Below, in pieces: positions 33,465 to 42,544 of a stretch of DNA of 64,000 nt. The DNA is from Amaricoccus sp003258405 (GTDB taxonomy: Bacteria; Pseudomonadota; Alphaproteobacteria; Rhodobacterales; Rhodobacteraceae). Position numbers and translations under genes: made by a program. The stretch spans positions 3,410,001-3,474,000 of the forward strand of contig NZ_CP171225.1 in NCBI RefSeq assembly GCF_043226085.1, written 5' to 3'. Position 1 is the first letter of the stretch. Each line of letters opens with the position of its first letter. The notes beneath the pieces were generated by a model. The model did not search any database. It was not told where the DNA came from and was given only the letters and a program-made list of their open reading frames with translations.

Positions 33465-36317
33465 GTGTCCTTCGGCAAGGGGCACCACCTGCATCTGATC
33501 GACGGCTCGGGATTCATCTTCCGGGCCTATCACGCCCTGCCGCCGCTCACCCGAAAATCCGACGGCCTTCCCGTGGGGGCGGTCGCGGGCTTCTGCAACA
33601 TGGTCTTCAAGATGGTCGAGGACGCGAAGGGGGCGGATGCGCCGACCCATGTCGCGGTGATCTTCGATCATTCCGGCAAGACCTTCCGCAGCGAGATCTA
33701 CCCCGAATACAAGGCCCAGCGGCCCGAGCCGCCCGAGGATCTGCGCCCGCAGTTCCCGCTGATCCGCGATGCCACCCGCGCCTTCAATCTGCCCTGCATC
33801 GAGAAGGAAGGCTTCGAGGCCGACGACCTGATCGCGACCTACGCCTGCCTCGCGCGCGACGCGGGCGGCCGTGTCACCATCATCTCCGCCGACAAGGACC
33901 TCATGCAGCTCGTGGGCGGCGGCATCGAGATGTTCGACACGCTCAAGATGAAGCCGATCGGGCTCGAGGAGGTCGAGGCGAAGTTCGGCGTCACCCCCGA
34001 CAAGGTCACCGACGTGCAGGCGCTTGCGGGCGACTCCGTCGACAACGTGCCCGGTGCGCCGGGGATCGGCGTGAAGACCGCCGCGCTGCTCATCCGCGAA
34101 TACGGCGATCTCGACACGCTGCTGGCGCGGGCGGGCGAGATCAAGCAGCCCAAGCGCCGCCAGACCCTGATCGACTATGCCGACCAGATCCGCGTCTCGC
34201 GCGATCTCGTCACGCTCCGCCGCGACACGCCGCTCGACGAGCCGCTCGAGGCGCTCGAGGTGCGCGAGCCGGACCCGGAGAAGCTTCTGACCTTCCTCTC
34301 GGAAATGGAGTTCCGCACCCTGACCGGCCGGGTGGCGGCGAAATTCGGCGTCGAGCCGCCCCTGCCCGCCGGGGCGGGGGGCGCCGGCGCCGGGGCATCG
34401 AGCCCCGCCGACGGCGGGGCGGACGGTGCCGCCGCCGAGGGCTGGACGGCGCCGGCGCGCCCGGAGCTTCCGCCGATCGATCCCGCGCGCTACGAGACGG
34501 TGCGGGACCGCGCCGCCCTCGAGGCCTGGGTCGCGCGCATCCGCGCGGCGGGCATCGTCGCGGTCGATACCGAAACCACCGGCCTCGACGAGATGGTGGC
34601 GGGCCTCGTCGGCATCTCGCTCTCCACCGGTCCGGGGATTGCGGCCTACATCCCGCTCGGCCATGTGAAGGGCGAGGGCGACCTCTTCGGCGCGGCGGCG
34701 CTCATCGAGGGGCAGATCCCGCTCGAGGAGGCGCTCGGCCTGCTCCGACCCGTGCTCGAGGATCCCGCGATCCTCAAGATCGGCCAGAACATGAAATACG
34801 ACGCCAAGATCTTCGCCCGGCACGGGGTGACGGTGGCGCCGATCGACGACACCATGCTCATGTCCTTCGCGCTCCATTCCGGCCTCCACGGCCACGGCAT
34901 GGACTATCTGAGCGAGGCCTATCTCGGCCATGTGCCGATCCCCATCAAGCCGCTGCTCGGCTCGGGCAAGTCGGCGATCACCTTCGACCGGGTGCCGATC
35001 GAGGAGGCCGCGGCCTATGCCGCGGAAGACGCCGAGATCACCTGGCGGCTCTCGGCGGTGCTGAAGCCGCGCCTGCCGTTCGCCCGCGTCACCCGCGTCT
35101 ACGAGACCATGGAGCGCCCGCTCGTTCCGGTGCTGGCCAGGATGGAGATGGCGGGCATCAAGGTCGACCGCGACCACCTCTCGCGCATGTCCGGCGCCTT
35201 TGCCCAGAAGATGGCGGCGCTCGAGGAGGAGATCCACACGCTTGCAGGCGGCAAATTCAACGTGGGCTCCCCCAAGCAGCTCGGTGAGGTGCTCTTCGAC
35301 CAGATGGGGCTTGCGGGCGGCAAGAAGGGCAAGACCGGCGCCTATGCCACCGGCGCCGACGTGCTCGAGGAGCTTGCCGCACAGGGCCACGACCTGCCCG
35401 CGCGCGTGCTCGACTGGCGCCAGCTCTCCAAGCTCAAGTCGACCTATACCGACGCGCTTCAGAGCCACATCAACCCGGAAACCGGCCGCGTCCACACCTC
35501 CTACGTGATCTCGGGCGCCGCCACCGGCCGCCTCGCCTCGACCGACCCGAACCTGCAGAACATCCCCGTCCGCACCGAGGAGGGCCGCCGTATCCGCGAG
35601 GCCTTCATCGCCCCGGAGGGCAGCCTGCTCGTCTCGCTCGACTATTCCCAGATCGAGCTCCGCATCCTTGCCCATGTCGCCGGGATCGAGGCGCTTAAGG
35701 AGGCGTTCCGCGACGGGCTCGACATCCATGCGATGACCGCCTCCGAGATGTTCGGCGTGCCGATCGAGGGCATGGACCCGATGGTCCGGCGCCAGGCGAA
35801 GGCGATCAATTTCGGCGTGATCTACGGCATTTCCGCCTTCGGGCTCGCCAACAACCTGCGCATCCCGCGCGAGCAGGCGAAGGCCTTCATCGACACCTAT
35901 TTCGAGCGGTTCCCCGGCATCCGCGAATACATGGACGAGACCGTGGCCTTCGCGAAGGAGCACCAGTACGTCGAGACGCTCTTCGGCCGCCGGATCCACA
36001 CGCCGCAGATTGCTGCGAAGGGCCCCAAGGCCGCCTTCGCGCAGCGCGCCGCGATCAACGCCCCGATCCAGGGCTCGGCCGCCGACGTGATCCGCCGCGC
36101 CATGATCCGCGTGCCCGAGGCCATTGCGCACCTGCCCGCGAAGATGCTGCTCCAGGTCCATGACGAACTGGTCTTCGAGGTCGAGGAAGGCGCGGTGGAG
36201 GAAACCATCGCGGCGGTAAAGACGGTGATGGAAGCTGCGGCGCTGCCCGCCGTCGCGCTCGATGTGCCGCTCGTCGTCGATGCGGGGCAGGGGCCGAACT
36301 GGGCTCTCGCGCACTGA
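33465..36317 (+). CDS. polA: DNA polymerase I
   Basis: A 950-residue repair and gap-filling polymerase. Residues 1-300 are the 5'-3' exonuclease (HLHLIDGSGFIFRAYHAL). Residues about 345-540 are the 3'-5' exonuclease with catalytic acids intact in IVAVDTETTGLDEM, NMKYDAKIF and YAAEDAEITW, so proofreading should be active. A Pro/Ala/Gly-rich linker sits at about 300-340. The polymerase domain has LVSLDYSQIELRILAH (motif A), RRQAKAINFGVIYGIS (O helix) and LLQVHDELVFEV (motif C). The start is GTG 33465. Its stop codon lies inside a perfect palindrome. Confidence 0.97.
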   Translation: MSFGKGHHLHLIDGSGFIFRAYHALPPLTRKSDGLPVGAVAGFCNMVFKMVEDAKGADAPTHVAVIFDHSGKTFRSEIYPEYKAQRPEPPEDLRPQFPLIRDATRAFNLPCIEKEGFEADDLIATYACLARDAGGRVTIISADKDLMQLVGGGIEMFDTLKMKPIGLEEVEAKFGVTPDKVTDVQALAGDSVDNVPGAPGIGVKTAALLIREYGDLDTLLARAGEIKQPKRRQTLIDYADQIRVSRDLVTLRRDTPLDEPLEALEVREPDPEKLLTFLSEMEFRTLTGRVAAKFGVEPPLPAGAGGAGAGASSPADGGADGAAAEGWTAPARPELPPIDPARYETVRDRAALEAWVARIRAAGIVAVDTETTGLDEMVAGLVGISLSTGPGIAAYIPLGHVKGEGDLFGAAALIEGQIPLEEALGLLRPVLEDPAILKIGQNMKYDAKIFARHGVTVAPIDDTMLMSFALHSGLHGHGMDYLSEAYLGHVPIPIKPLLGSGKSAITFDRVPIEEAAAYAAEDAEITWRLSAVLKPRLPFARVTRVYETMERPLVPVLARMEMAGIKVDRDHLSRMSGAFAQKMAALEEEIHTLAGGKFNVGSPKQLGEVLFDQMGLAGGKKGKTGAYATGADVLEELAAQGHDLPARVLDWRQLSKLKSTYTDALQSHINPETGRVHTSYVISGAATGRLASTDPNLQNIPVRTEEGRRIREAFIAPEGSLLVSLDYSQIELRILAHVAGIEALKEAFRDGLDIHAMTASEMFGVPIEGMDPMVRRQAKAINFGVIYGISAFGLANNLRIPREQAKAFIDTYFERFPGIREYMDETVAFAKEHQYVETLFGRRIHTPQIAAKGPKAAFAQRAAINAPIQGSAADVIRRAMIRVPEAIAHLPAKMLLQVHDELVFEVEEGAVEETIAAVKTVMEAAALPAVALDVPLVVDAGQGPNWALAH

Positions 36318-36334
36318 GCCGCGCGGCTCAGTGC
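36311..36334. terminator. Perfect 24-bp palindrome at the polA/GFA convergent ends
   Basis: GCACTGAGCC (36311-36320), GCGC loop, GGCTCAGTGC (36325-36334). The polA stop (36315-36317) and the stop of the convergent GFA gene (36328-36330) lie at symmetrical places in the two arms. It likely acts as a bidirectional terminator although no T tract follows. Confidence 0.6.
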
Positions 36335-36786
36335 CGCTCGGCCGCGAACTGCGCCAGAAGATCGGGGAAATCCGCCTCGGGCGGAAAGCCCGCATAGCTC
36401 CGCCGGACCGGCAGGTTCACCCAGGGCAGCTTCTCCGCCGCCATCGTCTCGAGGAAGGGCTCGGCCCAGCGAAGGTCCTCGAACATCACCGGACGGACAT
36501 TGACCATCTCGTCCCAGCCGCGGATGCGGGTGAAGATCCAGCTCATGCAGTCCGGGCAGAACCGGTGATCGAGCTCGGGCCCGCGCAGCCCGCCCGGCAC
36601 CGGATCGCCCGCAAGAACCTGAAAACCCTGCACGGGCACCATCGCGGTCAGGGAAAACGCGCTCGAACTCATGCGCTGGCAGCCCCGGCAATGGCAGGCC
36701 GCGGTCATCACCGGCGGCTGCGACATCCCGATCCGCACCCTGCCGCAGCGGCAGCTGCCCGTGAGCGGCGTGAAGTCCATGCGCAC
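36328..36786 (-). CDS. GFA/CENP-V family zinc protein
   Basis: A 152-residue protein of the GFA family, named for glutathione-dependent formaldehyde-activating enzyme. Conserved cysteines appear in GSCRCGRVRI, in ACHCRGCQRMSSSAFSL, and in RFCPDCMSWIF, the standard zinc-binding pattern. Actual substrates are unknown for most members. The start is ATG 36786; an ATG two codons later is also possible. moaA lies 19 bases upstream on the same strand. Confidence 0.88.
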   Translation of the reverse strand: MRMDFTPLTGSCRCGRVRIGMSQPPVMTAACHCRGCQRMSSSAFSLTAMVPVQGFQVLAGDPVPGGLRGPELDHRFCPDCMSWIFTRIRGWDEMVNVRPVMFEDLRWAEPFLETMAAEKLPWVNLPVRRSYAGFPPEADFPDLLAQFAAERH

Positions 36787-36805
36787 CTCCCTCCGGGGGG
36801 CGGCT

Positions 36806-37819
36806 TCAGCCGCCGGTGTGGCTCATGTGGCGGCTCATCTGGCCCGCGACTTCCTGCCGCGAATAGTCGAAGTCGTGCCCCTTGGGCTTGCGGGCGATCG
36901 CCGCCCGGATCGCCTCGATGAGCGGCGCGTCCTCGCCCGGATGGCTGCGCAGCACCCGGCGCAAATCCGCATCGTCCTCCTGGCCGAGGCACATGTAGAG
37001 CTGCCCGGTGCAGGTCAGGCGCACGCGGTTGCAGCTTTCACAGAAGTTGTGGGAGAGCGGCGTGATGAAGCCGATGCGCCCGCCGGTCTCCGCCACCCGC
37101 ACATAGCGCGCCGGGCCTCCCGTCCGCTCCTGCGTATCGGTGAGCGTCCAGCGGGTCTCGAGATCGGCCCGCAGCGCCTCCAGCGAATAATACTGGTCGA
37201 GCCGGTCCTCCTCGCCGAGATCGCCCATCGGCATCACCTCGATGAAGGTGAGATCGAAGCCGCGCGCGCCGCACCAGGCGACGAAATCGTGGATCTCGTC
37301 GCAATTGACGCCCCGGAGCGCCACCGCGTTGATCTTGATCGCCAGCCCCGCGGCGGCGGCGGCCTCGATCCCGCGCATCACCTGCTCGAACCGGCCCCAG
37401 CGGGTGATCGCCTTGAACTTCGCCGCGTCGAGCGTGTCGAGCGAGACATTCACCCGCCGCACGCCGCAATCGAAGAGCTCGGCCGCGAATCGCTCGAGCT
37501 GGCTGCCGTTGGTGGTGAGGGTCAGCTCCCGCAGCGCCCCGCTCTCGAGATGCCGCGCCATGCCGCGGAAGAAGGTCATGATGCCCTTGCGCACCAGGGG
37601 CTCGCCACCGGTGATCCTCAGCTTCTGCACCCCGAGCCCGACGAAGGCCGAGCAGAGCCGGTCGAGCTCCTCAAGCGTCAGCAACTCCGCCTTGGGCAGG
37701 AATTCCATATGCTCCGCCATGCAATAGACACAGCGGAAATCGCACCGGTCCGTCACCGAGACCCGAAGGTAGGTGATCTCCCGCTGGAACGGGTCGATCA
37801 GGCGAGGCGGAACGGACAC
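36806..37819 (-). CDS. moaA: GTP 3',8-cyclase MoaA
   Basis: Radical SAM enzyme that starts molybdenum cofactor synthesis from GTP. The 337-residue protein has the N-terminal 4Fe-4S motif CDFRCVYCM, the SAM-binding ITGGEPLVRKGI, and the C-terminal second-cluster cysteines in NFCESCNRVRLTC and later, including the conserved run to TGQLYMCLG. The GTG at 37819 is preferred as start because GGGAG lies 6 bases upstream and the length fits the family; an ATG at 37888 would add 23 residues. The gene is divergent from the acyl-CoA synthetase. No other moa gene is nearby. Confidence 0.95.
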   Translation of the reverse strand: MSVPPRLIDPFQREITYLRVSVTDRCDFRCVYCMAEHMEFLPKAELLTLEELDRLCSAFVGLGVQKLRITGGEPLVRKGIMTFFRGMARHLESGALRELTLTTNGSQLERFAAELFDCGVRRVNVSLDTLDAAKFKAITRWGRFEQVMRGIEAAAAAGLAIKINAVALRGVNCDEIHDFVAWCGARGFDLTFIEVMPMGDLGEEDRLDQYYSLEALRADLETRWTLTDTQERTGGPARYVRVAETGGRIGFITPLSHNFCESCNRVRLTCTGQLYMCLGQEDDADLRRVLRSHPGEDAPLIEAIRAAIARKPKGHDFDYSRQEVAGQMSRHMSHTGG

Positions 37820-37956
37820 GGCAAACTCCCGGGGCGGTGTTTCGTATTGTTGTCGCGGGGTCGCAAGATGGCTCTTTTCCTTTCTCAACGCAACGCCACC
37901 ATTTGGCTATTTCGCAATCTTGTGCCATCAGGTTCCAGTGATGTTGCAGGTGCGAG

Positions 37957-39588
37957 ATGAGAGTGATGCGTAGTCCAGGGCTTCCCCTCCTTCCTGAATC
38001 CGGCAGCTGGGACGAGCTCCGGGCCGCCTTCCGCTGGCCGCGCTGGCGGCGGTTCAACATTGCCGAAGTGTGCTGCGACGTCTGGGCCCGGCAGGAACCC
38101 GACCGCGTTGCGCTGCGCTACATCCGCCCCGAGGGCGAGGAGCGGGTCTGGACCTTCGCCATGCTCGCCCGTGCCGCGCGGCGGTTTGCGAATGCGCTGA
38201 AGGCCCAGGGCATCGGCCGCGGCGACCGGGTCGCGGTGCTGCTGCCCCAGACGCCCGAGACCCTCATCACCCATCTCGCCGCCTACCGGATCGGTGCCGT
38301 GGTCGTGCCGCTCTTCTCGCTCTTCGGCGAAGACGGGCTGCATTTCCGCATGCTCGATTCCGGCGCGAAGGCCATCGTCACCGATCAGGCGAACCTCCCC
38401 AAGGTGGTGGCGATCCGCGCAAGCCTGCCCGATCTGACCACGGTCTTCTCCATCGACATGCGCGAGACCGACGTGATGGGCTTCTGGCAGGAGCTCGGCA
38501 AGGCGAGCGACCACTGCGAGCTGGTGGCGACCGGCCCCGATGATCCGGCCTTCCTCAGCTACACCTCTGGGACAACCGGCCCGCCCAAGGGGGCGCTCCA
38601 CGGCCACCGGGTATTGCTCGGGCATCTCCCCGGCATCGGGCTGGCCCATGACACGCTCGGCCGCCCCGGCGACCGGATCTGGACCCCGGCCGACTGGGCC
38701 TGGATGGGCGGGCTCACCAACGTGCTGCTGCCCTCGCTCTATTTCGGGGTCGAGGTGGTGGCGCACCGGATGGCGAAATTCGATCCCGAGCGCGCCGCGC
38801 ATCTCATGACCCGCACGGAGGTGCGCAACACCTTCTTCCCGCCGACCGCGCTCAAGCTCATGCGCCAGGCGGGCGTCGGCGCCGTGCCCGGGCTCCGCAC
38901 CGTCACTTCCGCCGGCGAGGCGCTGGGCGCCGAGCTGCTCGACTGGGGCAGCGGCGTCTTCGGCATCACCATCAACGAATTCTACGGCCAGACCGAATGC
39001 AACGCGATGATCGCGAACTGTTCCGCCCGGATGCCGGTGCGCCCCGGTTCCGCCGGTCGCGCCGTGCCAGGGCACCAGGTCGCCATCGTCTCGCCGTCGG
39101 GCCGGCCTCTGCCTCCGGGCGAGTCCGGCGAGATCGCAGTGCGCGCGCCCGATCCGGTGATGTTTCTCGGATACTGGAACAACCCGGAAAAGACGGCGGA
39201 GAAATTCGCCGGGCGCTGGCTGCTCACCGGGGACGAGGGCACGATGGACGAGGACGGATACGTCTTCTTCCAGTCGCGCACCGACGATGTCATCACCTCC
39301 TCGGGCTACCGCATCGGCCCGACCGAGATCGAGGATTGCCTCTCCGGCCACCCCGATGTCGCGATGGCCGGGGTCGTCGGCGTGCCGGATCCGATCCGCA
39401 CCGAGGTGGTGAAGGCCTTTGTCGTGCTGCGCGACGGTGCCTCCTCCGAGGGGCTCGAAGCCCAGCTCGTCGAGCGGGTGAGGAGCCGGATCTCGCCCCA
39501 TGTCGCGCCGCGACAGCTCGTCTTCGTGGAACATCTGCCGATGACGGCGACCGGCAAGATCCAGCGCCGCATCCTGCGCGAGGTCTGA
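37957..39588 (+). CDS. AMP-forming acyl-CoA synthetase
   Basis: A 543-residue ANL-superfamily enzyme that activates a carboxylic acid as acyl-AMP and transfers it to CoA. The P-loop-like motif FLSYTSGTTGPPKGALHGH is present, as are EFYGQTECNAM (A5), the hinge region, and the catalytic Lys in TGKIQRRILREV. It resembles medium-chain or acetyl-CoA synthetase-like enzymes of Rhodobacteraceae; substrate cannot be set. Start choice is between ATG 37957 and ATG 37966. Confidence 0.88.
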   Translation: MRVMRSPGLPLLPESGSWDELRAAFRWPRWRRFNIAEVCCDVWARQEPDRVALRYIRPEGEERVWTFAMLARAARRFANALKAQGIGRGDRVAVLLPQTPETLITHLAAYRIGAVVVPLFSLFGEDGLHFRMLDSGAKAIVTDQANLPKVVAIRASLPDLTTVFSIDMRETDVMGFWQELGKASDHCELVATGPDDPAFLSYTSGTTGPPKGALHGHRVLLGHLPGIGLAHDTLGRPGDRIWTPADWAWMGGLTNVLLPSLYFGVEVVAHRMAKFDPERAAHLMTRTEVRNTFFPPTALKLMRQAGVGAVPGLRTVTSAGEALGAELLDWGSGVFGITINEFYGQTECNAMIANCSARMPVRPGSAGRAVPGHQVAIVSPSGRPLPPGESGEIAVRAPDPVMFLGYWNNPEKTAEKFAGRWLLTGDEGTMDEDGYVFFQSRTDDVITSSGYRIGPTEIEDCLSGHPDVAMAGVVGVPDPIRTEVVKAFVVLRDGASSEGLEAQLVERVRSRISPHVAPRQLVFVEHLPMTATGKIQRRILREV

Positions 39589-39670
39589 GCTCCGGGGGCG
39601 GGATAGCGTCGTCGTCAATCGCCTGTCGTGTGAAATGCCGGCCTTTCGCCATGATCTGGCGCAAGGTTGA

Positions 39671-39700
39671 TTGTGCTTCCGCAGCATAAGGTCCTATTAT
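39671..39700 (+). promoter_or_regulatory. Candidate housekeeping promoter of the luxR-type gene
   Basis: TTGTGC (39671-39676), an 18-base spacer, and TATTAT (39695-39700) lie 38 bases before the ATG of the LuxR-type gene. The -10 is good and the -35 is weak. Confidence 0.35.
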
Positions 39701-39738
39701 CGGATGGCGACAGCAGGTGATGGCAGGATTGCGAGACA

Positions 39739-40461
39739 ATGGATCTTCGCGACTACCAGGGGGAGGTGGAGCGGGCCCCGGATCTCTGGAAACTCTGGGA
39801 TATCTGCACCCGCTACATAAAGGCGCGCCGCATCGCGCGGCTTTATTACGCTCATCTGCCGCCGCTCGGCGCGCCGGATGCGGATCGCCTGCGCTTCGCC
39901 ACCGAGGGCTTCGGCGAGGATGTGGTGCAGACCTATTTCTGCTCCGGCTACTACCGGACCAACCGCAACCTCCGCTACGCGCTGATGCATCCGAGGCCCT
40001 TCTACTGGGACGAGGTGCCGCTTGTTCTCGACGGTCCGCTCGACCCCGAGCAGATAGCGCTTCTGCGCGACGATGATCCGGCGAGCGGCCTCTGCATCTC
40101 GGTCTATGGCCCCAACGGCCGCAACGGCTTCGTAAGCCTCGAGTTCGAGCCGGGCACGACCCGGATGGAGCCCGGCGCGCTCCACGAGATGCAGTGGGCC
40201 TGCCAGCTCGCCCACCTCCGCTACTGCGCCCTCTGGGTGCCGGCGCTCGGCCCGCGGCCAAGCCTTTCGCGGCGCGAACAGGAGGTGCTGATCTGGGTGG
40301 CGCGCGGCAAAAGCAATCCCTCGATCGCCGAGATCCTGGGGATTTCCGCTCATACAGTTGACGCACATCTGCGGCGGATCTACCTCAAGCTGGGTGTGTT
40401 TGACCGGATTACTGCGGCGGTAAGGGGGATCGGTGTCGGAATCATCCGCAGCGATTCCTGA
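39739..40461 (+). CDS. LuxR-family regulator with degenerate autoinducer-binding domain
   Basis: A 240-residue protein with an N-terminal autoinducer-binding-like domain (about 15-165) and a C-terminal LuxR helix-turn-helix (LSRREQEVLIWVARGK, then AEILGISAHTVDAHLRRIYLKLG). In the N-terminal domain the pocket residues common to acyl-homoserine-lactone receptors are not obvious: the region that usually has DP reads YYRTNRNLRYAL. No luxI-type synthase is adjacent, so this is a LuxR solo that may bind another ligand or none. Confidence 0.82.
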   Translation: MDLRDYQGEVERAPDLWKLWDICTRYIKARRIARLYYAHLPPLGAPDADRLRFATEGFGEDVVQTYFCSGYYRTNRNLRYALMHPRPFYWDEVPLVLDGPLDPEQIALLRDDDPASGLCISVYGPNGRNGFVSLEFEPGTTRMEPGALHEMQWACQLAHLRYCALWVPALGPRPSLSRREQEVLIWVARGKSNPSIAEILGISAHTVDAHLRRIYLKLGVFDRITAAVRGIGVGIIRSDS

Positions 40462-40564
40462 TGGAACCGGCGCGGAGAAACATGATTTGACCTGCGCCTC
40501 ACGCGATCACGTTAGCGTGACGCTCGGAATTGCACTCGCATAGGTCGCAGGATAAACGCAGCCG

Positions 40565-40606
40565 ATGCTCCGCTCCGGCGGGATTGCGAGCATTTTTTTG
40601 GGGGAT
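40565..40606 (+). terminator. Intrinsic terminator after the luxR-type gene
   Basis: ATGCTC at 40565-40570 pairs with GAGCAT at 40588-40593, and the stem is extended by GC pairs with one bulge. It is followed by seven T residues. It lies 100 bases after the luxR stop and about 15 bases before the next gene's ATG. A TTGACC at 40486-40491 could start a short RNA ending here. Confidence 0.6.
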
Positions 40607-40615
40607 GGCGGGAAG

Positions 40616-41014
40616 ATGCTGGCGCTGATGGAAAATGATGGACTGATACGCACATTGCGCTTCGGACCGAAGAGTCTGCCCGACGACCTCGACAAGCTTC
40701 ACGACTATCTCCGGATGATCGGCGAACATCTCGCCGAGCGGGCGCACGATCACGAGCTGACCTGGGCGCTCGCCTGCCAGGCGGCGAGCGAGACCGATGT
40801 GCTGCTCGATCTCGAGCAGCAGGTCGCGATGAAGGCGGCCGCGCTCCGGGCCCGATCGCTGCGCGACGTGAGCACCAAGCTCGCGATCTGGGACCGCCTC
40901 GCGGGAGAGGGAGGGGAGGGCGATGAAACCTGCGCCGCCCTGATCCGCTCGGTCCGCCGCGACGTGGACGCGCTGCTGATCGGCCCCGGCGGCGCCACCG
41001 ACCGCATCAACTGA
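40616..41014 (+). CDS. Conserved-looking hypothetical protein
   Basis: A 132-residue protein I do not recognise. It is soluble and mostly helical, with an acidic, Ala/Leu-rich central part (LACQAASETDVLLDLEQQVAM in part) and no membrane segment or signal peptide. Codon use matches its neighbours. The ATG at 40616 was chosen because an ATG at 40565 falls inside the terminator hairpin; ATG 40628 is also possible. It lies after luxR and is convergent with the MORN gene. Confidence 0.5.
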   Translation: MLALMENDGLIRTLRFGPKSLPDDLDKLHDYLRMIGEHLAERAHDHELTWALACQAASETDVLLDLEQQVAMKAAALRARSLRDVSTKLAIWDRLAGEGGEGDETCAALIRSVRRDVDALLIGPGGATDRIN

Positions 41015-41071
41015 GCATAAACAGGGCGCGCAGGGCCGTTTCCGCCCCCGCGCGCAATCTGCCGTCAAGGT

Positions 41072-42544
41072 TCAGCCGTCCTGCGCAGGCGCTGCCGCGG
41101 GCTCCTCGGGGGCTGCGGGGGCGTCCTCCGGCGTCGGCGGCGTCGCCGTTGCCGTCCCGGCCGGCTGCCCGTCCTTCCAGAGCCCTTCGTAGACCTGCCC
41201 GCCGGCAAAGGTCATCTTGCCCTCGCCCTCGCGCCGCCCGTCGACGAAATTGCCCTCGTAGACATCGCCGTTGGGATATTCCGCCCGGCCGGGCCCGTTG
41301 AGCAGCCCGTCCTTCCAGGTGCCCTCGAAGACATGCCCCTGGGGCAGGGTCATCTTGCCCGCGCCCGCGCGCATCCCCTCCTTGAAGCTGCCCTCGTAGC
41401 GGGTGCCGTCGGCATAGACCGCGACGCCCTCGCCATCGCGCAGCCCGTCCTTCCAGTCCCCCTCGTAGGAATAGCCGTCCTCCGAGGTGAGCTTGCCGCG
41501 GCCGTTGTTGCGCCCGTCGGAGAAGGCGCCCTCGTAGGTGATGCCGTTGGCATAGACCGCCTTGCCCTCGCCGGCGATCACCCCGGCCTCCCAGCTGCCC
41601 TCGAAGGTCGAGCCGTCGGCATAGGTGATCTTGCCCTGGCCATCGGCGCGGCCGTTGGTGAAGTGGCCCTCGTAGACCGCGCCGTCGGGATAGGTCGCCT
41701 TGCCTTCGCCCTCGATGCGGCCCTCGACCCACTGGCCGGTGTAGGAGAAACCGTCGACCGCGGTGAGCGTGCCCGCCCCGTCGCGCTGGTCGGCCTTGAA
41801 GCCGCCCTCGTAGACATCGCCATTGGCCGAGACCATGCGCCCGAGCCCCTCGCGGCGGCCCGCGACGAAGGCGCCCTCGTAGCTCTCGCCGCCCGCCTGA
41901 ACGAGGTGGCCGTCGCCGTCGATCTGGCCGCCCTTCCAGCCGCCCTCGTAGCGGGAGCCGTCCGCGCCGACGAGCACGCCGGAGCCTTCCGGCACGCCGG
42001 CCGTCATCTCGCCCTCATAGACGCTGCCGTCGGGATAGGTGATCCGGCCGGTGCCGTCCTTCTCGCCCGCGACCCAGTCGCCCTCGTAGACATAGCCGTC
42101 CGGCCCGGTGAGCTTGCCCTTGCCGTCCTGCTGGCCCTGCGTGAAGTTGCCCTCGTAGCGCATGCCGTTGGCATAGGTCGCGACGCCCTCGCCCTCGATG
42201 AGGCCGCCTGCCCAGGCGCCCTCGTAGCTCGAGCCGTCGGGATAGGTCATGCGGCCCTTGCCCTGCGGGCGGCCGTCGGCGAAATGGCCCTCGTAGACCG
42301 CGCCGTTGGGGAAGGTCGCCTTGCCCTCGCCCTCGATGCGGCCCTCGACCCACTGGCCGCTGTATTCATAGCCGTTCGGCAGCCGGTAGGTGCCGGTGCC
42401 CTGCTGGCGGCCGTCGACGAATTCGCCTTCGTAGACGCCGCCATTGTCGTATTCCTTGGTCTGCACCGACGCCTGGGCCATGGCAAGGCCGGGCGCAAGG
42501 CAGAGGACGCCGAGTGCGGTGCCGATGCGGATTGCTCGTATCAA
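41072..42544 (-). CDS. Exported MORN-repeat protein with 18 repeats
   Basis: A 490-residue protein. The first 24 residues form a signal peptide ending LAMAQA. From about residue 38 to 470 there are 18 full MORN repeats of 23 residues plus a partial one, each like YEGxWxxGxxxGxGxxxYPDGxx, followed by an Ala/Pro/Glu-rich tail. MORN repeats form elongated beta sheets that bind lipids or proteins. Most repeats alternate W and F at the fifth residue, with one break between repeats 9 and 10. The start is TTG 42544 with AGGAG 6 bases upstream; no ATG gives the signal peptide. Function unknown; probably periplasmic. Confidence 0.87.
   Translation of the reverse strand: MIRAIRIGTALGVLCLAPGLAMAQASVQTKEYDNGGVYEGEFVDGRQQGTGTYRLPNGYEYSGQWVEGRIEGEGKATFPNGAVYEGHFADGRPQGKGRMTYPDGSSYEGAWAGGLIEGEGVATYANGMRYEGNFTQGQQDGKGKLTGPDGYVYEGDWVAGEKDGTGRITYPDGSVYEGEMTAGVPEGSGVLVGADGSRYEGGWKGGQIDGDGHLVQAGGESYEGAFVAGRREGLGRMVSANGDVYEGGFKADQRDGAGTLTAVDGFSYTGQWVEGRIEGEGKATYPDGAVYEGHFTNGRADGQGKITYADGSTFEGSWEAGVIAGEGKAVYANGITYEGAFSDGRNNGRGKLTSEDGYSYEGDWKDGLRDGEGVAVYADGTRYEGSFKEGMRAGAGKMTLPQGHVFEGTWKDGLLNGPGRAEYPNGDVYEGNFVDGRREGEGKMTFAGGQVYEGLWKDGQPAGTATATPPTPEDAPAAPEEPAAAPAQDG

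Noticed and set aside
37820..37888. N-terminal extension of moaA to ATG 37888
   Set aside because: Kept only as an alternative: the added 23 residues are not MoaA-like and GTG 37819 has a good ribosome-binding site.
41399..42433. CRISPR-like periodicity in the MORN gene
   Set aside because: The period is 69 bases throughout, explained by 23-residue protein repeats; there are no constant repeats with variable spacers.
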